Notes: generated from the letters alone by a model not told the origin. DNA of 20,214 bases from Hirudo medicinalis (GCA_011800805.1 MPNW01000853.1:104306-124519); one strand, 5' to 3'. Positions 11,201 through 19,869 are shown, counted from the stretch's first letter. Translations and numbers: made by a program.

Positions 11201-12075
11201 ACTTGCCTTCGTCACCATATAAAAAGTGTGCAATGTAAACATATCTATAAAACACCACAAGAACTAGTCAGTTTTGCTTTTTCAATCAATAGTTTATATG
11301 TTTTTGGTGTAGTAAATAATGCAATTTAATACAATACAATTTATTCATTAAATTGTTCACGTAAAAACAACTTTCTGGTCAGTAAACCTATAAAATCAAT
11401 TCATCCCCTTGCTTATATCAATTTTAAATTTGGAATATATTTAAATAAATAAACATTTAAAAGCAATTGTTGTTTTTAATACCACCTATGGTAATGACAA
11501 ATGCAAAAAAATACTTATAGGAAACTGCCAAAAATGGAACAAAATTTAGTCTAAGGCAGTGTTGACAATTTAGTACCTGACATGTCTGGCCCTCTGTAAA
11601 GCATATTTTAAATCAACTTTGTATGTGACAAGCCCATGTCGTACAAAAAATATTTCCACCAAGTGATGCTGTATGAGAATCCACAATGACTTTATAGCCT
11701 TTCACAAAAAGTAAATAAAACTGTGATAAGAATGTAATGAGAAGACATTCAACAATCAGTCATCAGCTAGGCATTGCTCAGAGAGAAGATTAATATTATC
11801 ACATGACAGTCAACATCACATTTGCTTCTGAAAGCAATTGATGATACTGTATCTTTAACATAATAATTTCATCATTGCAATGTCTTCTGACTCGAGTTTT
11901 TTTTGTAAGGTATAGCACTAGCACATACATCATTTTCCGCAAACTTTCCACGTGTTATTATCGCTTTTAGAGGCACAGGTTGGTGTTGGACAATAAATTC
12001 AAATAGTCGTGAAGGTTGCTGCCCAAACAATTCCTTCACTATCAATCCACAATACTCAATTTGCACAGCAGTCAT
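8241..12075 (-). CDS. POLR3C: DNA-directed RNA polymerase III subunit RPC3 (POLR3C/RPC62 family), complete, 17 exons
   Basis: Subunit of the Pol III RPC3-RPC6-RPC7 trimer, which helps open promoters and start tRNA, 5S and other small RNA synthesis in the nucleus. All 17 exons are in phase, giving 513 codons against 534 in human: 12075-11929, 11698-11577, 11244-11169, 10940-10883, 10825-10703, 10475-10372, 10075-9968, 9857-9756, 9652-9578, 9505-9454, 9388-9328, 9263-9197, 9137-9054, 8919-8818, 8758-8709, 8521-8381, 8310-8241. Family landmarks in order: MTAVQIEYCGLIVKELFG (first winged helix), IQHHLV, RYVYIAHFLYGDEGKSIVEQ, the basic/acidic linker GKRKIIESDDDNDDE with NKRPK, the core around FNDYWKHQIVVEAV, GDSDGGIYKI, VSSIVQERYGSSSLRIFKL, IEDMVMMDAKDTRDLLF, and the C-terminal coiled coil VDKQRRLEAILEQIEDD ending ELQLDETTFVLE. 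The start matches the human N-terminus. Individual sequence is divergent but the alignment is nearly gap-free through the exons compared. Confidence 0.95.
8311..8380 (-). other. RPC3 intron 16 with two in-phase donors
   Basis: The donor at 8380 (GACAA|gtactc) gives a gap-free match to the family's end. A second GT 39 bp downstream (TTTCAA|gttatc) is in the same phase with no stop, and would add 13 codons, but would leave an intron of only about 31 bp. The first is preferred. Confidence 0.6.
10635..10642. promoter_or_regulatory. CRE-like palindrome TGACGTCA in RPC3 intron 5
   Basis: An exact 8-bp CREB/ATF consensus site within an intron. One such match in 20 kb is not far from chance; no functional claim is made. 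Confidence 0.2.
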
Positions 12076-13327
12076 TTTTAAATAGTTTACCAACAAGATG
12101 CCACTGGCGATAAATAAAAGGACTAATTGAAAGCAATATAGAAAAACATTGAATCGCTTTCATTATTAAATATAAATAAATTTAGCATCATGAATTTAAA
12201 AAAATAAACAACCAACTTTTAATATTTACTATCATTTAAGTATTAAAGTAATGTATAAAAGTTTTTATGTAGATATTTATTTAATAATACAAAGCCTCGA
12301 CCCGATAAGTAAAACAGTCCCCATAAGTTATTAAAAAGGTGATTGGCGAAAGTGTTTTGATGTCATCAAATAAATTGAATGCAACTTCCTTAGTGTACGT
12401 AAATGAAATTAAATTATTTTATAATATATGGGCGTCAACAAATTTGGGACAGACTGCCCTTTTCAAAAACCAACAGTGGTTTAGCCTTGTTTCATACTGC
12501 CTTAAATCATTCCTTTTCTTTGGAAAGCTATTCTCAGTCTTGGATTGGTATCGAACTTCTATTGGGACTTACATCATTAAAATCACATTTGGACTCAATT
12601 TAACTATCGTCATATCACTTTTAGGGGCAATTTTGGAAGGGCGAGCAAAGGTTTTCTCGAATTAGATAAAATGAAGTCCTGCAATTAACACCCTAAGATA
12701 TTTTTAATGAACAGATTAATGGGATGAGAGACTTACTTAAGAATTTTAGAAGTGAAAAACATGTCAAATAAGGAAATTAAATCTGCCATTTGGAGAAAAT
12801 TCAAACTTTGAATTATTTTATCATTTCAGGACAAAATTTACATTTTGATAAAACTCTTTATTTGTCTCTTATAATTCTACGACCTTATCACTTTTATCAT
12901 ATCGCAGGCATTTAAAAGAGCTTCGATATATGACCTTATTTCAATGATGAATCAAAAGCTCCCTGCACAGGTGAACTCGAGTGGTCCCTCAACAATGTCA
13001 CCCAGGTGACATGGGTTACATAACATTCATTATTAACGAAATGAAACAAGTGGATGATCTTAGAAGTCTAAAATTTACTATTTATTTTATATCCAAACAA
13101 TACTTTGGAGCTGATTCGTTGCACAGCACGAATTTTGCGAGAGGTTATCGAAAATCAATAACTCATTTGAGGCTGAACATGTGGTTGTCTTCTCCCGTAA
13201 TGAGTCACCTTCACAACAAACTCGATAGAATAAACTTTCTGCATTGAAGGAGATATTTATGCGAGCTGAAAAAACACGAGACATATTTAAATCGTTTTGT
13301 TCAAACGTACCATAGTGTTGGTTTATT
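12076..13327. other. Intergenic region between divergent RPC3 and the orphan gene
   Basis: AT-rich DNA of 1.25 kb between the start codon of RPC3 (minus) and the TATA box of the next gene (plus). Several open frames of 65-108 codons occur (for example 12339-12665 and 12981-13247, plus), but none shows a domain, splice-site support or a convincing start. Presumably it contains the RPC3 promoter; I could not place one. Confidence 0.5.
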
Positions 13328-13335
13328 TATAAAAA
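13328..13335 (+). promoter_or_regulatory. TATA box of the orphan gene
   Basis: TATAAAAA lies about 100 bp upstream of the start codon at 13427 and 12 bp before the proposed 5'UTR donor. A start 25-30 bp below the TATA box would fall inside the proposed intron, so either the TATA box or the intron may be real rather than both. Confidence 0.35.
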
Positions 13336-13346
13336 GATCCCAGCAG

Positions 13347-13423
13347 GTTAGTAATTGAATGCAGATTAAAATAGCAATACCATGTTTAATTTTTCTTAAG
13401 AACATTTTTTTTTGGAAGATTAG
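13347..13423 (+). other. Possible 77-bp 5'UTR intron of the orphan gene
   Basis: The donor CAGCAG|gttagt and the acceptor (a nine-T tract, then ggaagattag) bracket 77 bp that end three bases before the ATG at 13427. The size fits other introns in the window. It conflicts with use of the nearby TATA box at 13328 as core promoter. Confidence 0.4.
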
Positions 13424-13426
13424 AAA

Positions 13427-15427
13427 ATGACATCATTGGGAATACCAGCCAAACCTCTCGCTGCTGCGCCCCATGTGAATTTTAAACAATTCTCCAAGAT
13501 TCCTGTTCTCATTTCGAAAGCAAAAACTGTCCCGACCAATACCACGTCTACCACCAGTACATCCACCAATACCAATGCCACAACTTGCACCACTCTTACA
13601 AGTGTGGTTTCAAGTCCGAAGAAGTCTGTAACGGTCACATTACTTCCTCTTCCTGCTACCAGAAGATCCTCCCTAACATCAAACAAAAAAATTTTCGGAA
13701 TTCTCAAAAACACGAACATTGCATCCTCCCAAAATCAGACAGAAAATAACAAGCTTGAAAGCAAGACCTCAAACAAAGATGTTATTTATTCAGTTCCTGA
13801 TTTGATTAGAAATGTTCCCGCCAAGAAAATAGATTCTTCTGAAAAAGGATCTTTCATAGCAGTTGAGAAGTGGCTTCCCTTTGTTAAAGCTATTCAGCCA
13901 TTGGAAACAGAATTAAGCTCACATCTCAAGAGGGATTCATTTTCTGACGAAACAGCTAGTTCCGTGACAAGTTACGCATCTCCATGTGGAGAGTTGAGCT
14001 TCAACTCCACTTCTGAGGATGCCAGATGGAGTTCAACTACTTCTGGCTACGAATCCGATGAAACCGTCTGTAATCCTAGTCTTTTGGCAAAATCTAAGAA
14101 ACCATTTATCCCCAGACAAACTTTAAGAAATAAAAAAAACCAAGCTATCACAACTCCATGGTTAAATTTTAAAGAAATAAACTTCCAAAATGTTGAAATA
14201 TTAACGGAGAAAGAAATTTCAACTCTGAACGCAAGACTTGAGCGATTATTTGATGTTTATAAAAAGATGGAAAGAAACCGCTCCGTAAAAAATGTCGGTA
14301 ATTCAAAAACACCTTCAAGCGGAAACAAATACACCAACGTCAAGGCCAAAGTTCAGTCAAATGCTCCACTAATTAAGAATGGTGTTTCTGAAAATAGCAA
14401 ACAGAGTTTTTTGTGTTCTTCAAGATCATTCGTTGAAAAGCAGCAAAAACTAACGGCATTGAAATCTTCTTCGAAAAAGGAATCGCCAATTAATTTGAAG
14501 ATTTTAAAAAATTGTTTCCTTAGTTCAAAGTCTCCAACTTCTCTGCAAATTCAAACCAGGAATTTGAGTCAGGAAAACAAAGAACAAATCAGAGGTATCA
14601 CCAAGCACCCCATACCAGAAGCTCCTAATCTTGCAAGAGTTTTCCACAGAAACGTTATCAAGCAAAAGAATATTTCTTCCAACAAAGCTTCAGGAATCAG
14701 GAAGGGCATGGAATATGAGGAAGTCGTTTCACAATCTACAAGAAAGAGCAGAGAACAAAAAACAAATAACTCTAGGCCTCAGTCTCCTGTACTTCCGAAA
14801 GCTGAGGTGACAATCAGCAAGATGGCCAATTTCAAGTGTCCAAGAGTCAAACAGAGATGCAGCGCATCGTCAATCGAGAGAAGATTGAATCTTACAATTA
14901 ACACATCTCCAGTGAATCTTAGAAGGGAGGGATCTGTGGAAGAAGTTGCAGAAGTTCAGCACAATCGAAGAAGCAATCCAGTCCTTTTGAACATGAAGTT
15001 ACCTAAAAGACTATCTAGGACAAAATTGGAGCAAGTTAAAAGGTTATCAAGTAGGTCACTCGTGGGGCAAGGACTTTTTGGAAGTTCAACTTTTGGAGAG
15101 AAGTGGAGAAGCAACGAATTGGCGCGATCTCAAGATTCAGACTTTGGAATAAAGATATGCAGCAGAGGTGGGAAAAGAATGTCACAAGTAAATCCATGGC
15201 TAGGAACGAATTCCTTAAAAAAACATTCTTTTCCTCCGACATCATTTTCTTCATCTGTATCAAGTGTGCAGTCCTTACGGCGCCTTCGCCCAAAAGAAAT
15301 CCGCAATGGAGATTTGGCTGAAAAATATTTAATAGGAAGAACTTCAGATGAAAATATTTTGAAGAAAACTTGCAGATTAAATCGAACAGGTAACGAAATG
15401 CTGTTGACAGTTGCAACGGCTGTCTGA
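13427..15427 (+). CDS. Orphan 666-aa Ser/Lys-rich, mostly disordered protein, single coding exon
   Basis: Not recognised. The uninterrupted 2-kb frame, far longer than any other exon here, makes coding very likely. Visible parts: a Thr-rich tract at residues 35-59; a Ser/acidic patch at ~168-215 (including SSVTSYASPCGELSF and TTSGYESDE); one likely amphipathic helix at ~258-286 (EKEISTLNARLERLFDVYKK); the remainder is basic and Ser-rich with many RxxS and SP sites, for example RRSSL, SPVNLRR and KRLSRTKLEQVKRLSSRS. There is no signal peptide, membrane helix or catalytic motif. The short WLPFVKAIQPLE segment (~149-160) may be a docking motif. The start is the first ATG after a possible 5'UTR intron. 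High basic charge and clustered phosphosites suggest a nuclear or cytoskeletal/chromosome-binding protein, but this is inference. Lack of coding introns, in contrast to RPC3 and eEF2K, could reflect retroposition or a fast-evolving lineage gene. Confidence 0.85.
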   Translation: MTSLGIPAKPLAAAPHVNFKQFSKIPVLISKAKTVPTNTTSTTSTSTNTNATTCTTLTSVVSSPKKSVTVTLLPLPATRRSSLTSNKKIFGILKNTNIASSQNQTENNKLESKTSNKDVIYSVPDLIRNVPAKKIDSSEKGSFIAVEKWLPFVKAIQPLETELSSHLKRDSFSDETASSVTSYASPCGELSFNSTSEDARWSSTTSGYESDETVCNPSLLAKSKKPFIPRQTLRNKKNQAITTPWLNFKEINFQNVEILTEKEISTLNARLERLFDVYKKMERNRSVKNVGNSKTPSSGNKYTNVKAKVQSNAPLIKNGVSENSKQSFLCSSRSFVEKQQKLTALKSSSKKESPINLKILKNCFLSSKSPTSLQIQTRNLSQENKEQIRGITKHPIPEAPNLARVFHRNVIKQKNISSNKASGIRKGMEYEEVVSQSTRKSREQKTNNSRPQSPVLPKAEVTISKMANFKCPRVKQRCSASSIERRLNLTINTSPVNLRREGSVEEVAEVQHNRRSNPVLLNMKLPKRLSRTKLEQVKRLSSRSLVGQGLFGSSTFGEKWRSNELARSQDSDFGIKICSRGGKRMSQVNPWLGTNSLKKHSFPPTSFSSSVSSVQSLRRLRPKEIRNGDLAEKYLIGRTSDENILKKTCRLNRTGNEMLLTVATAV

Positions 15428-15477
15428 TTGACTACTTTGATTGATTGGAATTGTATCTTATTTGTGTTGCCCGAGAA

Positions 15478-15483
15478 ATTAAA
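15478..15483 (+). terminator. Candidate poly(A) signal ATTAAA of the orphan gene
   Basis: ATTAAA lies about 50 bp after the stop, followed within 30 bp by a T-rich stretch (aacttttttgg). An exact AATAAA occurs at 16071-16076 and would give a longer 3'UTR. Confidence 0.4.
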
Positions 15484-16200
15484 TGTTCTCTGCCCAACTT
15501 TTTTGGAGATATATGATAGTTTCGTAAAACTCCAAAAATACTAATGTTTAGACATTTCGAAATAATTTCGACTCACTTTATTAATATTTATTATACATTT
15601 TTTTATTTGTAATATTTAAATAATTTCTAATGCTATAAGCTAAACATTGAAGTGCCTTTTCCTTTTGAGTTTCCAGCACTCCATTTTATGTTTTTCAAAT
15701 TTCACAATTGCTTTGTGAATATTTGCCTTGAATTGAAATGATGTTGAAACAACCTAAATCTCCAACTTCTTAACATTGATTAAATGATAGTCTGTACAAA
15801 GTCCTTTCCATGAGTTATATCAAACATTTCTTTCTTAGTCTTCCTGGCTGCAACATTGCCCTGAATTTAAAAAGCCAAACATACCATTTCATTCTCTAAG
15901 TTAATTGTAAAAATTTTTTAATATATATCCACATTTAATTTTTGTTTGATGATACATACCGCACTCTAATTAAATAACATTTATGCAAATGACCTGTATA
16001 TTACATCTGATAAATTTCAAGTAATTAAAAAATTGAACTGGCCAAATCTCCTGCATTGCGAAAAACAGCAAATAAAGGCTAATTAAATAATGACATTCTG
16101 AACAAAATTAATTGCTTTAATGTATCACTAATTTAATTTGCACTATCTACTGCATTGTCAAAATATTTATAAATTAATTATAACAAGATTACATTTAATA
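15484..16200. other. AT-rich intergenic or 3'UTR sequence
   Basis: No gene, RNA or repeat is recognised. Runs such as ttaatatttattatac and an AATAAA at 16071-16076 are the only notable features. Confidence 0.5.
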
Positions 16201-16383
16201 AACGGCAAATGTCCAGGGCCCGGCAATGTTTTTGGGACCCGCCCGTATTTTAAAATACCAAAATATTATGTCATGACCTGTTTTATGCTTTTCTATTAAT
16301 TGACATAACTTAAGGGCCGCTGTGCCTAGGCGCCAGAAATTTTTGTCTGAGGTCCTGAGGAAATGAGGAATGTTATCAACCTT

Positions 16384-16401
16384 CGTCATGACGTCATGAA
16401 T
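16384..16401. promoter_or_regulatory. 14-bp palindrome with CRE core
   Basis: Positions 16386-16399 read tcatgacgtcatga, a perfect palindrome with the CREB/ATF core TGACGTCA. It lies near the left end of the richer-GC block and is not next to a known start site. Confidence 0.25.
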
Positions 16402-16455
16402 GGGTGGTCAAATTTCAGTGGTAGTGTGGTATGTGTTGGATGGTCAGCACTGTGC

Positions 16456-16521
16456 TCCCATAACGAAATTCAAGCTCATGCTGCCTTCGTGAGAGGCGAG
16501 AGTCTTAACTAGCAATAGGGA
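16456..16521 (-). pseudogene. Decayed tRNA-Glu-like element (old SINE head)
   Basis: Read on the minus strand, this aligns along its whole length with the tRNA-like part of the SINE at 17616-17686. The block gctgcc(t/a)tcgtgagaggcgag (plus strand) is shared with one change. Its B box has lost the GGTTCGANTCC consensus, and only part of the acceptor stem still pairs. No flanking duplication or tail was found, so it is an older copy. Confidence 0.6.
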
Positions 16522-17104
16522 GTGCTATTTAATGTCTGACGCAACTAGATGTCTTGGACGGAGCATGAGCAACCAACTAGATTTAAAATACCCACCTTAT
16601 TGAACTGCAATATCAAATCAGCCAACAGGAGAAGCCTGGAACAGCTGGGACCGTCTCTCGCGTCCAGAAAAAAAAAGGTTTTACACCAATATTTACCGCT
16701 AGAGAATCTAGATCTAGAAATCGGTTGCTAGCTCACAACCAGGGAGTTATTTACCCCTCCCAGCAGCGGCTGTTGAATGTCAGGCTTATCGAATTTCAAA
16801 AGGAACAACATGGAATCCATGGGATGTTAAGTATCAACGTCCAATAAAAGGGCAGACTTCTGCAATACAAATCTTTAATTATGACAGTATAAATGCCCTC
16901 GCTGCACGGACGCGTTGTTGACATGCAGAAATGTCAAAAAGCAAAGAAGCGAATGTAAGAAATTTCATGATGAGGTGGATAAGCAAGAAAGCTCGAACGG
17001 ATTCTACAACCTGTGGACGGTAAAGATGTTCCGGGGGGGCGCATCCGTTGATCAGCCGGATGTCCCTGTCAGTTTTTACCTTCCGAACCCAACGCTATCC
17101 TCGG

Positions 17105-17326
17105 CTATGCGAGGCTCTCACTGGCCTTCTTAATCCTTAGTGCCTGGATTGGAGCATAGCCTTCCAAACTATGAAAGCTCTCATTGGCTTCTTTATGTCG
17201 CTTATTGCACCGCTTGGAAGCCGGCAACCTTCCACTATGCGAGGTTCTCTTTGGCCTTCTTGCGTCGATCGCGTCCACCAGTCCCAGTTGCCTACAGCGG
17301 CCATGAAAGCTCTCGGTGGCTTATCC
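17105..17326 (+). repeat. Diverged ~65-bp tandem repeat, about 3.4 copies, alternating subtypes
   Basis: Related cores begin at 17105 (ctatgcgaggctctcactgg), 17169 (ctatgaaagctctcattgg), 17235 (ctatgcgaggttctctttgg) and 17301 (ccatgaaagctctcggtgg), spaced 64, 66 and 66 bp. Units 1 and 3 carry gcgagg, units 2 and 4 gaaag, hinting at a ~130-bp higher-order unit. The sequence between the cores is poorly conserved. Confidence 0.7.
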
Positions 17327-17405
17327 ACACCGTGAACTTAATATATGCAAACTGGGGCCTAAATTTTCTTTCTAGCGGCAGTCGGGAAATAGAAATTTTC
17401 AGGAC

Positions 17406-17473
17406 TCGGCCACGGGCTTTTATTCGACTCCGTTTGGGTAATAGTCGATAGTGATTTGTGAGCCCGCGGCCGA
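17406..17473 (-). other. Long GC-rich imperfect hairpin
   Basis: The arms tcggccacgggct (17406-17418) and agcccgcggccga (17461-17473) pair over 13 bp with one mismatch on the plus strand, which becomes a G-U wobble in minus-strand RNA. An inner 6-bp stem, tcgact/agtcga (17424-17429 and 17443-17448), lies in the loop. No gene context explains it. Confidence 0.65.
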
Positions 17474-17550
17474 CCCATATTCCCCGATAATACCGCATCT
17501 CTCGGCCAAGGAGAAGCCCCGTCGTTTCGGTGGATCACCCCCGGCTCTTG

Positions 17551-17563
17551 ATTAGCATCCCCC
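17551..17563. repeat. Target-site duplication, left copy
   Basis: The 13-mer attagcatccccc is repeated exactly at 17693-17705, flanking the SINE. Confidence 0.85.
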
Positions 17564-17692
17564 TATTTATTTTGTTTATTAACGTCCGTTGCATAGCTAG
17601 ATGATTAGGACGGTTTTCCCGCAACGGGATTCGAATCCGTGCTGCCATCGTGAGAGGCGAGGTCTTAATCATTAGACCATGCGGGAGTACAC
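17564..17692 (-). mobile_element. Recent tRNA-derived SINE, about 129 bp, minus orientation
   Basis: A tRNA-Glu-like head (17686-17616) is followed, in the minus-strand direction, by a ~37-nt unrelated body and an A-rich tail (aataaacaaaataaatag) ending at 17564. The whole is flanked by perfect 13-bp direct repeats. This is the structure made by LINE-driven reverse transcription of a Pol III transcript: an internal promoter in the head, no coding capacity, an A-rich 3' end and target-site duplication. Perfect duplications point to a recent insertion. A decayed relative lies 1.16 kb away, at 16456-16521. Confidence 0.8.
17616..17686 (-). pseudogene. tRNA-Glu(CTC)-like head of the SINE
   Basis: 71 nt. 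The acceptor stem TCCCGCA/TGCGGGA pairs over 7 bp, the D stem GTCT/AGAC over 4, and the T arm is good around TTCGAAT with B box GGATTCGAATCC. The anticodon loop CTCTCAC gives CTC (Glu), but its stem CTCGC/GATGG has two mismatches, and no T-run terminator follows. With target-site duplications around it, this is a SINE head rather than a working tRNA gene, though a tRNA search may score it. Confidence 0.75.
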
Positions 17693-17705
17693 ATTAGCAT
17701 CCCCC
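17693..17705. repeat. Target-site duplication, right copy
   Basis: Exact second copy of attagcatccccc, immediately beyond the 5' end of the minus-oriented SINE. Confidence 0.85.
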
Positions 17706-18271
17706 GATTACAAAATCCTATATAAATCCCTGCTCACAACAGTTAGCTTATCCAGAGCGCCCCTCCTTAAATATCTGCATTATGTGCCATCAGCCCCCGA
17801 AACTGTCTCCTTATACTATAATAGTAACAATGATAATAATAATAATGTAAATAAATGGCATATTATTATGCTGTAATATTATTATTAAAAAATTAATAAA
17901 TTCATTATTAAAATCTTGAGAAAATTCGAGTCTATAGAATACCTGCCGTTATTTTAACAGACGAGAGAAAAATGCATAATTTATCTACATCCTAATTTTA
18001 GTTCTATTTTTCATGGCTACTTAAATTTAGAAATTGTTTCAATTTGACAATACCTTGATAATCATTTATATACAAAATTACTTTTAACTTTTAGGCAACA
18101 TGTTTTTATTCCTGACGTGTTTGGTTTAGGCTAGGATTCAGTGTCTGCTCGTCTGCTTCGTGAAGTGCTTAGCGAGAGATTGTTAACTGACATTTACATA
18201 TACAGGCTAGTTGAAAAAGTTGCTGTAACGTAGTTTTAGTTTGCATCTGTCTAATATTATTCGAAGCCGCT
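17706..18271. other. AT-rich upstream region of eEF2K
   Basis: Contains a short (ATA)n-like run (about 17830-17850) and no open frame of note. It presumably holds the eEF2K promoter and 5'UTR; no clear TATA box at a suitable distance was found. Confidence 0.5.
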
Positions 18272-19869
18272 ATGCTTCAAAAATCAAAAAATACCAGAAA
18301 GAGTATTGAAATGGTAAGAAATAGAGGAAAGATTAATGAGGAAGAAGATGAAGAAGATGATCATCTTTTGATTTTTCCAATTACTGACATTAGCGAGGAA
18401 AGTGTTGACCTTGTTGACTCCAAGAAAGACCTTCAAAATGGTTTCACGCCATCGCCGAAAAGCAATGCTTTTAAGCCTTTGATGACGCTAAAACAGCGTC
18501 GAAGATCTCTTTTGGTAGGCACTGCAATACCAGAAGTTAGTCATTTATTGTCCAGATTGGACAGTGGAGTTCATGACTTGGCTTCCCCAGCACTTTCATC
18601 TCTTTCACCAAAAAATAGGTTGGGACATCAACCCCCAATGAGTTCTTGATTTATTTTTCTTTAATTCAAGTTTTATGCTCTTATTTGCATTGCTTTATAT
18701 AATGTATCTCTTGTATCATTAATTATTGTAATTTCTTGGTAAAGATGGAAAATGGCTGTAAAGAAGATCCACAAGATGAAAGACCCATGGAAACAATTTG
18801 ATTTGGATAAATATCCCCCTGAAAGAGTTAAACGTCATAGATACAATGCACTCAGCAGGAAATGGATTGTTGATGAAGCTATTGTCAAAATGGAGAATGA
18901 AGTTGGTACTCTTGTTTAATTTCAAAAGCTTAGTTAATTAAAGCTGTTAAATTAGTCAGAATTTAAGAACAATTGTAGTAATTCAAGATTGAAACTAAAA
19001 ATATTAAATATTGAAAAGACATGCTTGTTAATGAAGAAAATGAAGTAGAATAAGATGTCAATTTTAGTAGAAAATTCAGAGAATAAATGCTTGCAAATTT
19101 TAAATTAAATAGTTAAAAGAATAGATTCATTTATCATCATATAATGTAAATATTGAGGAATTCTATGTCACTGTATGGCTAAGAATATTGTCTCTGTCTT
19201 GTTTATATCACTACTATGTTTTTCTTCTTTTCAGCCATTTAACAGAGGGGCTATGAGATCTTGCTTCAGACTGTGAGTCCTCAATGCTCTTTGAATGCTT
19301 AGATCTTCTTTAGATGGATTTCATTTTGTTCAATTTGCTTCTTGTGAGCAAACAGTGCTTCGCATGCTGTCACATCCCATTGGGATAATTAAGCACTCAA
19401 AAAATTGGGTAAATAAATGTAAAATGTAAGTGAATGTCTGACAGAGAGTGAGATGTTAAGGTGCAGTGTATTGCATGATTTGTGACATGTTTGTGGTGTA
19501 AACATGTTTTGGCAGAACAATTATTTTGCAGAGTCTTAGTGGGGTTTTCTTTTTGATGGCTCTATAACACATTTGGAGCATCTATGGTTCATGGAATACT
19601 GTTATAAATTAATTAATTTTGTGATAATTAAAATTTCAAAATAATGTTAATATTTTAGCAATGTTAATGAAAGCATACATTATTGCAAAATGTGCATCAC
19701 ATCCTATGGGGGGGAATAATATGATTTAAGACAATGAAAACATATCAAATTACATAGAAATGTTTTGACTCATGAATAATTCAAAGAACTGACATCAAAT
19801 GTAATTGTAAAGGAAGAAGTTGATGAAGATCAGATCAAGAGATAAAAATCAGTCCTTGGAAGAGTTGCT
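18272..19869 (+). CDS. EEF2K: Eukaryotic elongation factor-2 kinase, N-terminal four exons (cut by window end)
   Basis: A calcium/calmodulin-dependent alpha-kinase in the cytoplasm that phosphorylates eEF2 and slows translation elongation. Exons 18272-18618, 18745-18901, 19235-19272 and 19813-19869 are all in phase, about 200 codons so far. Residues 23-30 are acidic (EEEDEEDD), followed by LLIFPITD, which matches the human acidic stretch and FICPITD. At the exon 1-2 junction lies the calmodulin-binding helix and PDPW-like box, RWKMAVKKIHKMKDPWKQF (human WKHAIQKAKHMPDPWAEF). Then HRYNALSRKWIVDEAIVKM and PFNRGAMRSCFR match the start of the alpha-kinase fold, and exon 4 begins KKLM, parallel to human KKLS. 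The ATP-binding lysine (NYVAKRY), catalytic core and C-terminal Sel1-like repeats lie beyond the window. Exon 4 has a poor pyrimidine tract and is less certain. The N-terminus before the calmodulin site is longer than in human. Confidence 0.9.

Noticed and set aside
12339..12665. 108-codon plus-strand frame rich in hydrophobic residues
   Set aside because: AT-rich DNA gives such frames by chance; an overlapping frame of similar length is open too, with no conserved pattern.
15036..15416. 126-codon minus-strand frame
   Set aside because: Antisense shadow of the orphan gene's coding exon.
17140..17451. 103-codon frame over the tandem repeat as a repeat protein
   Set aside because: Unit spacings are 64, 66 and 66 bp, so the reading frame is not kept through all units; better explained as noncoding repeat.
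17616..17686. Functional tRNA-Glu gene
   Set aside because: Anticodon stem has two mismatches, no Pol III T-run terminator follows, and flanking 13-bp duplications with an A-rich tail show a SINE.
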